DNA from: Clonostachys chloroleuca
Taxonomy: Eukaryota; Ascomycota; Sordariomycetes; Hypocreales; Bionectriaceae
Direction: 5' to 3'
Length of the DNA: 64,000 bases
Assembly (NCBI GenBank): GCA_037952775.1
Contig: JBANAY010000004.1
Coordinates: 8,246,001 to 8,310,000 of the forward strand
Shown here: positions 31,399-44,030 of the stretch, in pieces
Layout: each line of letters starts with the position of its first letter
Position numbering within the stretch: position 1 is the stretch's first letter
Translations under genes and position numbers: made by a program
The notes under the pieces: model-generated
Told to the model about the DNA's origin: nothing
Database searches by the model: none
What the model saw: only the letters and a program-made list of their open reading frames with translations

Positions 31399-34300
31399 AT
31401 GTTCAGGGGCAATTCCAAAAGAAATGTAAACGGCGTATGCCGGGAGTTTCGACGAGATGGCGTTTGCAAATACGGAGTGAGGTGCAAATTCTTTCATGGC
31501 CCACAAACGGGAGATGGGCGGCAGTCTGGCTCCTCCCAGGCTCATGCCAATACACAGAGGTCAGACGCAAGACAGCGTCAGTCGAACCAAGATGTCAGGT
31601 GGCGAGAGTGGAAGCAGATATTGAACGCTTCGGCGTCATCATCTTCAAGGCCATCGGAAGATGTGGTACGCAGGTTCTTTTCACTTGCGCTTGACCTGAT
31701 GAGCGGGGATCAAGGGGCTTCTCAGGAAACAATCAAGGCGTTGGCCGATGACCAAGGACTCAAGTTCATCAGAGACCTGGCAGATCGTCACATACTAAAG
31801 GCTCAGAGGGATCAATCTGGTCTCCGTCTTTGGGTAGATGAGATCTGCCCCCTTTTCCAGCTCATCACTCATGAGCGAGTGGTGGACTCTGCAGTGCTGG
31901 AACAGCAAGTGGCGATGATCTACAACTTCCTCAGTGGCGTCCATGGGCAACGAATGGTCAGGGTTTTTAACTTCATCTCGAGCTTGGTTCGCTCTTGGCC
32001 AGCTTCGACAAACGGTGTTTCAAAAATGTCTGTTATCGAGATTTCTCTTGCGGTGTTGACTAAGATGATGGAATGTAACACTTTGCTTATGATCGATGAA
32101 AGCCTCTCGTCAATTGTTCGCGGGTTTGAGAATTGTATCAACTCTGAGCCGGAATCATCCGAGGACTTTTCTTGCGTGCAAGCAAAGAGATACCTTGACT
32201 ACATACGGCAACGGCTCGAAGTTGGCCAAGAAATAGACGCCATGGAACCAAATGTAGTTCCCGTGACTCGCGAGGCCTTCGTCCTGCGTCGAGACCTTCC
32301 TGGATCCCTTTCTGCGGAGGGACCACGTCACGACAACGACAACAAATCCATCTCAAAGATCAAAATCCTTCCGACTTCCGAGGAGATCATGTCCCCGCGT
32401 CGCGAGTATTTGCCTACCACAGACTCATCACAGTGGCACGTCCCCGGCATCCGCGGCCGAGTCGACAGGGAATTTCGATTACTCAGAGAAGACACCGTGG
32501 GCCAGCTCAGGGATGCCGTTCATGATACACTGGAGCGCATTCGCAACGTTGATGTGCGAGTCGATCGCAGCTCCAAAAACACCATGCGAACCTTCTCGTA
32601 CGAGTACCCTACGCCTGTCGATATCGGCTTTGACAGCTTCTCGGGTTTGCAATTCACCATTCGGTGTAATCAGCTCCCTGCATTGAAAGGGATGACCGCT
32701 AAGAGACGCCGAGAGTGGTGGATGCAAAGTAAGAGACTCCAATCAGGGGCATTGGTCTGCGTTCTAGATGCTACAGGATCCGTCCAGTTCTTTGTGGTTT
32801 CAGAATCAACCATGCGAAGTGAAGATGACGATGTCGCAAAGAAAAAAGTCCAGCGCGGGCAGAATAACGACAGCGAATCTGGTCCAAAGGAGCTCCTAAC
32901 ACTATCTGGAAGCGAAGAGCATCTTTTCGTCACTCTGCAATTGGTTGACGCTGGAGCTTCAGAGCTCAGACGCACTCTAAGATGGTATCGTAGCACGAGG
33001 TCATCACCTCGCCGTTACATTGTGGAATTTCCTGGAGTGCTGCTTGCATCCTTCCAGCATACTCTCACAGCTCTGAAAAGAATTTCCGAACAGCCAAAAA
33101 TTCCGTTTCATGATCTGATTGCGCCTTCAGGCGATGTGGACCAGCAGACGGTCATTTCATCTCCGCTCTACACAAGAAAGGCCGGATTCGAATTCGACTT
33201 GAGGCTGTTGACTAACGATAACACTAGTCTGAAGGTCGATCCTCGTCATCCGCCGCAGCCCGAAGTGCTCACGTCCCGATCATCTTTGGATCTCACGCAA
33301 TCAAGAGCGCTTCTTTGTGCCCTCACACAAGAATTATGCTTGATCCAGGGTCCACCAGGAACAGGCAAGAGTTACACGGGAGAAAAAATAATAAAGGTTC
33401 TCCTGGAACACAAGGAACAAACTAAGATGGGACCGATCCTATGTGTTTGTTACACCAACCACGCTCTAGATCAACTTCTTGAGCATCTTCTCGACGAAGG
33501 TGTTGATCGGATTATCCGAATAGGATCCCGATCAAAGTCTGAGAGGCTTCAAAACCGCAATTTGAGAGTGGTCGCCAAGACAGCCGAGCGCACGAAGACT
33601 GAAAATAGAGAGCTCTACATAGTCCAAGACGAGATTCGAAATATTAACCGCGACTTGACGAAGCTTATTGGCGAATTAGCTGACCTAGAATCAGTGGAAA
33701 CTATTAAAAGTCATTTACGCGAAAAATCTCCTAGACACTTTCACCAGCTTTTCGTGGATGATGACAAGGAATGGATCGAAGTTACTTATAAAGAAAATCG
33801 ATCTCTACCGAAGTGGTTGCAGGGCGGATCTCAGGATAGAAAACAGTCTAGACAGCTGGCTGAACTGCAATTGGTCAATCTATTTGATATGAGTCACCTT
33901 GAACGTCGGAAGATTTACTATCACTGGGTAGAAACTCTCAGAGACCCTATCATAGAAAAGATGACAGAACTGCACCGCGAATACACAACTGCCTCTGAAC
34001 AGAGGGATCGAATCCGAGGAGACACCGATCTTAGATGCCTTCAGCAGGCCGATGTCGTTGGAGTCACAACTACCGGCCTTGCAAGACAGCTCGAGACACT
34101 CCGAAAACTTAGAAGTAAGGTGATGGTCTGTGAGGAAGCGGGTGAGGTTCTCGAGGCTCATATGCTTACTGCGCTTCTCCCATCGTTGGAGAGCGGAATC
34201 CTTATTGGCGACCACCTGCAACTTCGGCCGCAGATACAAAATTATGAGTTGCAGAGTACGAATCCTAGAGGCCAACAATACTCATTGGACATGTCGCTGT

Positions 34301-37300
34301 TTGAACGGCTTGTCCAACCTCTTCATGACGGGGACGTGCAAGTTCCTTTTAGCACACTTGAAACGCAAAGGAGAATGCATCCCTTCATGTCAGAGCTGAT
34401 TCGATCGACACTCTACCCCTCATTGATGGATTCAGAGTCAGTCCAGAAGTATCCAAAAGTTGTTGGAATGAAGCAGCGGCTGTTCTGGTTTCATCATGAG
34501 CATCTCGAAGCCTCGGCTGCGAACAACGACCCGCTTAACACATCTAGATCAAACGACTTTGAAATCGAGATGACTACAGCCTTGGTCTCCCATCTCACCC
34601 GCCAGGGCGAATACGCCCAAGGAGAAATCGCGGTGATCACGCCCTATCTGGGCCAACTCCACAAGCTTCGGCGTCGGATGGAATCGATGTTTGAGATATG
34701 TGTCAATGACCGAGATCTTGAGGACCTTGAAATGCTCGAGGAAGAGAATTTCGGCAACTCCGCGCCAAAGAAATCCACCGCGACCCAAAAGACTACGTTG
34801 CTGAAAAGCGTGAGGGTCGCGACCGTGGACAACTTTCAAGGCGAGGAAGCTAAGATCATCGTGATATCCTTAGTTCGAAGCAATCCTCAAAATGCATGCG
34901 GATTCCTAAGCACTTCCAACCGAATCAATGTGCTACTATCCCGCGCCAAGCATGGTATGTATATCATTGGGAACTCGAACACGTGCCAGCGCGTTCCGAT
35001 GTGGGCTCGAGTCATGAATATCTTGCAGGACAAAGGCCAGTTTGGTACAAGCCTGGAGCTTGAATGCCCCCGGCATCCGAATACTCCCATTTTCGTATCC
35101 GAAGCAGATCATTTCGTCTGTTTCTCCCCAGAGAGTGGATGCCAGCTGCCATGCGAGAAGAGACTCGACTGCGGCCACTCGTGCACGGGGAAGTGCCACT
35201 CCAACGTCATACATAACGCAATCAAGTGTCGGGAGTCATGCCCGAGGTTAAAGAAGGGATGTGATCATCCCTGCCCTCTTCTCTGTGGCGATCTATGCCA
35301 GCTAAAGTGTCACGTTCAACTGAAGGATCTTCGCCTGGTCCTTGACTGCGGGCACATCGTCACAACAGCCGAGTGTTGGCAGGCTCAAGACCCGTCGCTT
35401 ATCCGTTGTTCTGTGATTGTGACTCGAACTGTTCCAGGTTGTGAACATAAGGTCCAGGTAAAATGCTGCGACGACATCAATGGTGCCAACTATCAGTGTG
35501 TGGTGGTTTGCGGCCATAATCTTCCTTGTGGACACTCATGCAAAAGTCCTTGTTTCAAATGTAATACTCGCGAAGGCGGCCAAATCACGAAGGCAAATCA
35601 TGGCATCTGTAAACAGCCATGTGGACGAGGCTACTCGACTTGCCAACACAACTGTGCCAAAGCTTGTCATTCGGGCACTGCTTGTGCTCCGTGCGATCAG
35701 CCGTGTGAAGTGCGCTGCAGCCATTCAAAATGTGCGAAAACTTGCAACGAGCCGTGCGTGCCATGTGCCGAGGAGAAGTGCCATTCCTGCTGTCCTCACT
35801 CTGAATGCAGCATGCCCTGCGCAGCTCCCTGTGATTGGATACCCTGCTCAAAGCGCTGTGAGAACTTGTTGAAGTGCGGCCATCAATGTAAGGAAGACTT
35901 CAAGAGAATGACGCCAGCAAGTATCACATATACTGATTTCATTTATAGGTCCATCGCTTTGCGGCGAAGCATGTCCGGATATCAGATATTGCCAAGAATG
36001 CGCCTCAGATCCAGTCAAGCAATTTTGCGTCGACTTTGTGGAGTTGAAACTCTATGAGGACATTAACCTGGACGAGGAGCCATGCATCTTTCCTGACTGT
36101 GGGCATTTCTTGACCATCACCTCAATGGATGGGATAATGCACATGTCTGATCACTATGAGCTGGACATGGATGGATATCCGGTCAAGCTCCGTGGGCCTT
36201 CCGCCCCTTTCACCATGGAAGAGAAAAGTATCTCTGTATGCGCAACTTGTCGTGGCTCACTCAGATCTATATCTAGATACGGACGTATTGTACGCCGGTC
36301 AATTCTGGACGAAACGACAAAGAGATTTATCACTTGGTCCAACTCACAGTATGAAAAACTTACTAAATCCATGTTTATCGAGTTTGAAAAGTTGGATGAA
36401 ACACCAAGCGGGACGAAAATATCCACTGTCGGGGACTCGAATAAGGTCCTCACGCCGCAAGGGTCCAGGCTGAGCATACTTCAAGCCCTAGAGACAGCTC
36501 TAGGGGACGACAGATACAAACGAATCATCAAGCTCCGACATAGGCTGAACTTTTATAAGAACAAGGTGGCTAGGGAGGAACAGCCGTTCCATCGAGTCGC
36601 CACATATGTCCAATCCGCGAATCGCCGAAACAAAGAGACTAGGGACTTTCAGTATGATGACTCGGTAATCCAGAATAAAGGCATGTTGCTCGCTGAATCT
36701 TTGCTTCTTAAAACTGAAACAACGGCAATTTCCGACTTCATCAGTCTTTGCAAAAGCGGTAGAGCGCGTCCCCCGAAGATACAGATTGACTTCGCAAGCT
36801 ATTTCAAAGCATGCGACCAGCTTATTGGACTGGCAGGAAGTTTCAAATATCCAAAAGAACAGCTTCAGGGCCATATTTTCTATGCGTGGATGTGTGAGTT
36901 TGCGAGGTGGTTTTCCGCAAATGGCGATAAGAAAGAGCTCGACGTTGGATACAAGGAGAAGGGACTGGACCATATCGGGCTTGCTCGCAACATTCTGGAA
37001 AGTCATCCATCTACAGCTCCGTTGTTACAGGAGGTTGAAGCAGCCGAGTTTGCACTCAATGGTCATGAATATCGTCAAGTCACCACTGATGAGCTCAAAG
37101 AAGTGTATGTTGCCTTGAGTGGTGACCTAAGAGGAACAGGTCACTGGTACACCTGCGAAAACGGACATCCATTCACAATCGGAGAGTGCGGGATGCCGAT
37201 GGAACAAGCCAGATGCCCAGAATGTAACGCCCCGATTGGTGGCCAAAACCATCAAGCCGTAGATGGGGTGAGGCGTGCTGAAGAGATTGAGAGCCTGGCA

Positions 37301-37321
37301 AGGGGCGTGGGAAATCTTTGA
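31399..37321 (+). CDS. ZNFX1/Hrr1-type SF1 helicase with CCCH, NFX1 and RZ zinc fingers (1953 aa)
   Basis: Exons are 31399-35887 and 35949-37321 (61-nt intron; the join restores GHQC|PSLCGEAC, an NFX1-type finger). Domains in order: a CCCH finger (C14-x8-C-x5-C-x3-H); a long helical N-terminal region; an SF1 Upf1-like helicase core with Walker A GPPGTGKS at 651-658, motif II VCEEAGE near 911, GDHLQLRP, VATVDNFQGEE and NRINVLLSRAKHG; NFX1-type Cys/His repeats about 1235-1510; and a C-terminal RZ finger (GHWYTCENGHPF, GECG, ARCPECNAPIGG). The family includes animal ZNFX1, fission-yeast Hrr1 and Neurospora SAD-3, which act in small-RNA silencing; a silencing role here is inferred. An A-rich run directly follows the stop. 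Confidence 0.92.
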
Positions 37322-38218
37322 AAAAAAAAAAAGAGAAAGAAAAAAAAAAACCTTGGGTTTCAAGCGACATCAAACGGATGGCATGTTGACTTAAATGACG
37401 TATTAGGAGACTTCGGGGAAGAGAGAAGGAATTCTATACTTAAAGTAAATGTCTAGACAGACTGCGGAAATTATGAATGTATGCAATTGCCCAAGTTGGC
37501 CGTTCAAACCTGGTGAGCCAGTGACATAACCGCTGACGAAGCTCTTTAAAGTTGCCTGCTCGTAGAATAGGTATGAAACAACGCAAGTCGCATAGAGAGA
37601 CGAGAAAAATGACGAACAAGTTAGTTTGCGCTTATCGATAAATTTCTTATCGTTGTCAACGGAGGAGTGTGAAATCAACAAGCTTTGCATCAGAAATGGG
37701 GTCTCGTTTTGAATGCCATGTTTGCCTCACCTGCTCACCTGATTATTAGCTTCGAGTGCAATGCAGCTGCTACTTTGAGAGCCGGTCCACTATGCTCCGA
37801 TCATTCAAATGAGGTATCGGAGAGCCACAGGTAAGACAGGGATGCAAGCTGGGCATGAGCTTACGATGTGGAAACCCTGCCTAGATACCCTGGTTTCACG
37901 ATCAGTTACGCCAGGGATACGTTATGACTCGTGCTGTTGTCGGAGGGATTTCCAAAACTTTGTCACCTAATAACCGTTAGAGATTGGTTGTAAATTGCTA
38001 AGTTGGCCAACCATTCAGTCTACCTCCCATCGTTCTTAACAGTACAGTAAAAGCCTGGGCAATAGTCACGAAATGGTTACTCATTGAGTCGCTAAATTAG
38101 ACGTCAATTCTGTGTATTTTCTACGGCAGCTAAGTCTGTGAGCGCCCGCGCATATCGTGAATTAAAATTACTGAATACTTTCGTTCTTAGCGTCGTCTGG
38201 CTCTCTCTGTCTCACTAC
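37322..38218. other. Convergent 3' region, no gene seen
   Basis: It opens with an A-rich tract (37322-37351) and lies between the convergent helicase and GH16 genes. No open frame has family resemblance. Confidence 0.35.
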
Positions 38219-40377
38219 CTATACAACAAGCACAATGGCCAAAGCTAAGACGGTGGCCAATTCGATCCCCCTGCCTAGGCGAACTCCCCCAGCAGTTGGA
38301 AGCGGGAGTTGTGTGGCAGTACTATTGAGACTGTGTGAAAAATGAGATGGAGTCGCAAAGACAATCGTGGATGGTAAAGGAGATGATCCGGAAGTGCTGG
38401 GAACTGCGGGTGCGTTGCTACTCAAGCGGCTTGCTGTGGATAGTGGCGACCCTACCGTAGGCTTGACGCTCTGAGTATCCTTGACGTCTGGAATGACCGT
38501 GGTGCCCAGGGTAGGTTTTGGTGACGCAGATGAGATGAGATGAATCGCGGTAGAGACGGCCAAAGTTTCGGTCACAAGCTTTGTTGAATCCGCCGGGCAG
38601 TTTTTGACGGTTGGGGCGCAAGATGTAACAGTGCGGGTTGAAGTAGCATAGATCGTGGAAGTAGTATACTGGTCCTCTACATTGCTAGGGAGTGCAGGAA
38701 AATTATTGGACTGACTTGCAGCCGTAGATGCAGGAATAGGGAAAATAGTCGTAGAAACAGGTATAGTCTCAGTCGCCAAGACGGTTGAGTCAGCTGGGCA
38801 ATCTGTGACGGTCGGGGCACAAGACGTGACTGTATGAACAGAAGTAGTAAAGATCGTGGAGGTGGTCAAAATCTCATTAGAGCCACCGGTAGGCGCTGAA
38901 ACGTAACTGGACTCTGTTTGTGTCTGTGCCGTAGATGCTGGTCCAGATGCTGACGCAGATACAGGACACACAGTTGTCAAAATCGGTACAGTTGAGGTTA
39001 CCAGGACTGTTGAGTCGGCCGGGCAATCTGTTACAGTCGGGGCGCAAGATGTAACGGTATAAATAGAGGTAGAACAGAGTGTCGATGTAGTCAACTGCTC
39101 CTCAGCAGCGCTGGAGGAAGGAGTGGTAGACGGTGATGGGGTTTGAATGATCGTAGGGTTTGAAGTAATAGTATCACTATGTAATGAATTGGTTGCAGAG
39201 ATTTCAACTGGCGTGTTCGTCTCGATTGGCGTATATGACACGGTGTTGGACACAGGTACGCTCGAAGAGGGGGTGGATTGAGAAACGGCTGTGGTCTGAG
39301 TAGTCGATCCAACTGGGGACTTGATGGGACTACTGTCTGCCGAGCTAGTGCTTTCGGATGTGGCAGAAGTGTTAGAAACTGTTGGACTCTTGGTGGAAGA
39401 AGAAGACTTCTCAGATGCTGTCGTAGCTGGAACAGTCGAGGAAGATGACGATGAGCTAACCGCTTCCCCCTTGACTACCTCGATCCCTTGCCAAGTTCCG
39501 CTCATGTCGGTATAGGCATACTCCAGGATGCTCTCTTCTGCAGCTGAATTACCCCCGGCGTAGTCAGTGACTTTGACCGATTTGAAGTAGGCATCAAAAG
39601 GGGCATCATTGAAATCCGTCAAGCCTCCAGCCCACCAAATGAGGCCGTCGGAATTGCTCGATTTACCCCCGACCCAGGTACCGATCTTTACTTGTGAAGG
39701 CGTCTGGGGGAAACGCGTGCCGCCCACGGCATCTTCAAAGGCAAGAGTTCGAACAACCTCGCCATCGATGAGCCAGTCGAGCTTTGATGAAGTCCAATCG
39801 AAGCCGTAGGTGTGGTACGTGGTGTAAGGCTTAGAGACGGCGTGGTCACTGACACAAGTATATGTCGTATTGACGCCTGCCCTTCCAAAACAGTTGGACT
39901 GAACTTCCCCATCTGTTCCACCCACCCACTCCCAATCAATTTCATCCAGATCCGCTGAGAGAAGAACAATAGCTGTGACGATACCCTGGCCAGCGGCAGC
40001 TTGGACTTCTACTTCCACGTGACCGAAAAAGATGTATTTATCTGATGCAAAGGTGGGCGCCTCGTCCTCGTTGTCGATCCTGAACAATGCGCCCTTTTCA
40101 CTGTACGTAACATTGGTAAGAGTGTCGAGCTGGGTAAAGCCGTCGCACATGCCCGCGGTCAAGTCGCAGTCTATCTTCTTGTTTCCTAAAGCAGGCGCTG
40201 CAGGGCATTCTGAAATCCGATAGTGTTAGATTGTATATCTTCATTGCACAGCGAGTAAAGCGTTACTGTGGCCAGCCACTGCTACATACCTTTCTCTGTA
40301 GGATTGCAATCCGTGTATGTCTGAGCTGCTGACAAGCCAGCAAGCGCAATCGCCGTAAAGACAGTCTTGGCAACCAT
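38219..40377 (-). CDS. GPI-anchored GH16 chitin-glucan transglycosylase (Crh type), two exons
   Basis: Exon 1 (40290-40377) encodes the signal peptide MVAKTVFTAIALAGLSAAQ; an 80-nt intron follows; exon 2 is 38219-40209; total 692 aa. The catalytic motif is DEIDWEW, with both Glu residues. FFGHVEVEVQAA before it and TYHTYGFDW after it are typical of Crh1/Utr2 enzymes, which link chitin to glucan in the cell wall. The second half is a Ser/Thr-rich stalk with three imperfect repeats containing VTSCAPTV.DCPADST, and a hydrophobic C-terminus (ATVLALAIVLVV) after a Gly-rich stretch as GPI signal. The stalk is longer than in many relatives. Confidence 0.9.
38560..39100 (-). repeat. Three coding repeats in the GH16 stalk
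   Basis: Near-repeats centred at about 38610, 38810 and 39040 each encode a TST.(C/I)(S/F/A)TS...TVTSCAPTV.DCPADST unit with two cysteines. The spacing is about 200-220 bases. Such repeats can change copy number between strains. Confidence 0.7.
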
Positions 40378-41652
40378 TTTGGCTGGCAGATCAAGGCCTT
40401 GCAATAAGGCTCTGATTAACGAGAGTGGTGAAGCAATAAAAGAATGTTACCATTCAAAGAGTGACGCGGATGAAGGAAAACTCCACGAGAACCCGAGAAC
40501 CAGCCAGCCGCACGCTTAAAAGATAAACTCCCAACCATGGTACGTTCCAAGTTAGTGATGATAACAATGTCCATTATACCGGTGGGTATCCAAAGCTAAC
40601 TCACAGTACGTACGCGTGCCCCTAATCAGGGTCACAACAAACGGGTGATGCCTCACCTGAACAACTCCCCTACCTGAAATGCACCCCTGCGTAAGCTTGT
40701 CTTATGGGACCAGATGCCCGGGACAAGGCGCTTTTGCACGGACCGAGAAAGGACCGGAAGCCGTTCATCCCCGACATATCAGACGCATAATTGAACGGCT
40801 TATAAAATCACGCAGTTAGTACTCAATCAGAATGGACGTGGAAATAATGATAAACGAATTATGTCGAAGAGCTTCCTCAAGTTGATGTGTCGCGTACGAC
40901 TAAGGGGAGTTTTGAGGTGGAACAGCTTCAGGTGAGACTCCAGAGTCGGATCAGCCTATAGCACCCTATGTTAACTACCAACTTCCGGATGTAGGCCTAA
41001 AACCAGTACGGCCGTAGGGGAAATGGTATTTAAGCCGAGCACATCCCAGTCCCACATCACCAATGTAGGCAAATCCCCGCCCCAGTCTATCGAAAACACA
41101 CCTTCATCGTTACAGCACAATCAAGGGTCAAATTTCTATGTACAGGGGTTGTAAGAGCTTTAATTTTTCTCAAGTCTTAGCCCCTACTTATAAAGGATAA
41201 GTATCTTCAAGCAAAATAGCACATGATAAAAAGCAAACATACGGCGATGCACATACTAATAGGCGGTAAGTCAGCATCTCATGTAAGTTTCTACAGAATT
41301 CGTACCACCAATCCGCCTACAGGTTTACATCTTTGAACACCTTTCGAGTAGTTGGACACCAACAAACTTCGCAACATATCCTACTCTATACAAAGTATTC
41401 ATCTTCAAACGAACAAGACACCGCCGCTCGTTGAATCGCGTAGCAGATGAGGCGCCCGGAGCGATACGCGGATGGCGAGGAAGTTAACAATCATCTTGAT
41501 ACACCAGAAGAAACTGACATCTAAATGTTATCTTATGCCATTTCATTATCGATCCCCCGCCCAAACTTCTCAATACAACTGGTTTTGTAAATTGCCCTCA
41601 TAGTCTGCTTATTTCCGTCTTCACTTCCAGCTCAAATTGTCATTACCCACCT
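40378..41652. other. Intergenic 1.27 kb, no gene seen
   Basis: This is the upstream region of the GH16 gene and the 3' flank of the secreted orphan. Nothing recognised. Confidence 0.35.
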
Positions 41653-43185
41653 CTAGACAAAATCTATAACTTTGAGATGGAAAAAACATTTCGGAATGTT
41701 GCCGTATGTCAACGACTTGGCATCGAACTTTCCGTCACCATTCTTGGCACAGTCAACCAAGCTACCGTAATAAGCTTTTCGATCCTTCAGCCCGTTATTA
41801 TCCATGGCCTTGTAGATCTTGTCCTCTGCGAAATCGGGGCCACTCCAGCTGCTATTCATCAAGATCACGCAGTAGTATTTGGGGCCTGCCTTGACCCATT
41901 CAAATCCTTGTTCCTTTGGACACTTGTCCTCGGAGTTTCGCCAGACATACCAAGAAACGTACCACCCGTTGGCACTGAGGATCTCATCGACCATCTTGGC
42001 CCGCTAGTATAGACGATGGTCAGCAAGAGTGTTGCTCAAAGAATCAAGCAGGAGACCACGCAGTCCATTGAGGTTAGAAAACACAAGAAAAACCTTACCA
42101 AATTCGAGACCGCAGCATCCATCATCTCTTTTACCAGGCCAGCATCGTTATTTTGAAGCCAGAAGCCGGTGTTGAAAAATTGAGCAACCTTGCTTTTGTA
42201 GGAGCCCTTGGATTGAATAGGAAGCTTGTCGTAGTTATCTCCTCTGCCGCCTCCCATCGCGACAGAGAGCATGTCATCTATGTTGGAACCCATGGAGCGT
42301 GAAACCTTGGCCAATGACGCCTGCAAGTCGCCTTCATCTACGGTCTGATCACCGGTCATGTCTATCAAGCCGTTAAATAGGGTGAAGCTTATACTTGTAA
42401 TGGTACCCTGCGAGGACCAGGTCAATTCAACACCAGCAAAAAAGTGACGACAGACATGCGCTGTATGGATCCATATTTAGGGAGTGTACTTACCATCCCC
42501 GATGCCTTTCCAACCAGTGTCTCACCAATGCCGAAGGCCGCGGCGATCCATGACGCTTGTGCTTTGGATTCAGGCTTGTCTCCGCCAAGCTCTTTGATCA
42601 GCAACTTGAGCTCCAGGTCGAGGAAGAGGGTTTCCTCTTTCAGTCTCGATCGCAGCTTAGAGAGCTTAGACTGAACGCCGACCACGGCCTTGAAGATCCA
42701 AAAGGAGGCTTTATCCAAGGTGGTCGCATCAACGTCATCGAATATCGCGGTGCAGTTTTTCGAGCCGTCCGTCTATCACACGTTGTATCCTCGGTGACAC
42801 TGCAGCCAGGCAGGTCGGTCGACTGGCCACCAGTAAAGAATTCACCCAGCTTAATGAGCCAGCGGTCCTGGCCTATTAACGCAACAAAGAGTCAGTCTCC
42901 GTCGTGAACTGCCAGCAGTGGGAGTCGGGATTTCTTGACTTGGTCTGAGATGAACTTGTCTAATACTGTGCCGATTCCATTGCCCTGCCATACCTTCATC
43001 GCTCCATCACTAGTAGCCAGATCTTCATCGCCGAACGAGTAGAACATGGCCGCATGGGCGTAGCGCATCAATTCCCAGAGGGAAAGATCTACACCCATGC
43101 CGGGTGTCCTTAGCAACACACCGGCCATTGCCACAGAGGCAAGCACAGCTATGCGTAGCATGTTGAGCAGCATGTGTCGAGGCAT
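41653..43185 (-). CDS. Secreted orphan of the type seen beside fungal GH18 chitinases; broken frame
   Basis: Signal peptide MPRHMLLNMLRIAVLASVAMAG at 43185. Resolved exons downstream: 42494-42872, 42099-42407 and 41653-42003 (introns 86 and 95 nt). The exon-1/exon-2 junction near 42873 is unresolved. In exon 2 the frame must change at about 42769-42776: LPGCSVTEDTTC is in one frame and GSKNCTAIFDDVDATTLD in the next. The C-terminal part (LSANGWYVSWYVWRN, CPKEQGFEW, GNIPKCFF) has paired cysteines. I recall similar secreted fungal proteins next to class V chitinase/LysM genes, but no such gene lies in this window. Function is unknown; possibly a pseudogene. Confidence 0.5.
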
Positions 43186-44030
43186 CGCATAAAGGAAAGA
43201 ATAGAGCCTGAGAAAGAAATGGAAAATGCTTAAGTGAATGGCTTGATGCTCCGTTCATCTTCGAACTTGTTCCCGAGAGAGCATCTAATACTCATCGCTA
43301 TCCCTTTCTCCCTACCAAGACACGGAAGGCATTGACACAGCGTTAATCTACATGCAATAAGTCGTGTTGGCCCTGTAGCCATCCTGTTTAATTTCGCTCG
43401 GCGTCTATTCTGCAGGCGTGTGTAAGCGCGGATCCTCGACTCTTCACATCCTATCACCACCCTCCTCGATGGACCAAAGCGGATGGGAGCGACAACAATA
43501 GCTCGGCTATTTCGCGATTCTGATTCCTGGTTTACATGCTTCTATTCTTGCAACACCAGTCGACAGCAAACCAATGCTCCTTAGTGTCCACTGTTGGGTT
43601 GCCAAGAGCCGGCCACTTTCTGTGAATAAACACCGGCCGCCATAGACGGAGATTTCCAGAACGAGATGATCAAGCATTATAGTAGCAAAGCAGTAGAAGG
43701 ACTCGACTGCAAATAAATAAGCCTAACAGCGCAGGTGCAGTTTCACTGGTCCCTGGCCGCTGGTGTAAGCGCCCACAACGACTCAGTTGGATGTCCTATT
43801 TTGAAAAACCGGCATGCGTGGCTGAAATTTGTGAAAAGTAACACTGAGTTGAAATCAGGGTTAACTTATTAACCTCTCCTCATGTTTCTCCGTAAGTTTT
43901 AATTCCGAGTGTTTTTCCAACCCTCTTTGTCATTTCTCATATGGCTGCACCCTCGCAGCTAATTTTTTGTCTGCCCCAATTTTCCCCTTTCATCACGCTG
44001 TTCATTTTTCTTTTCGTGTGAGACATCCCC
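43186..44030. other. Intergenic, no gene seen
   Basis: This is the upstream region of the secreted orphan and 3' flank of LEU2. No supported gene. Confidence 0.35.
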
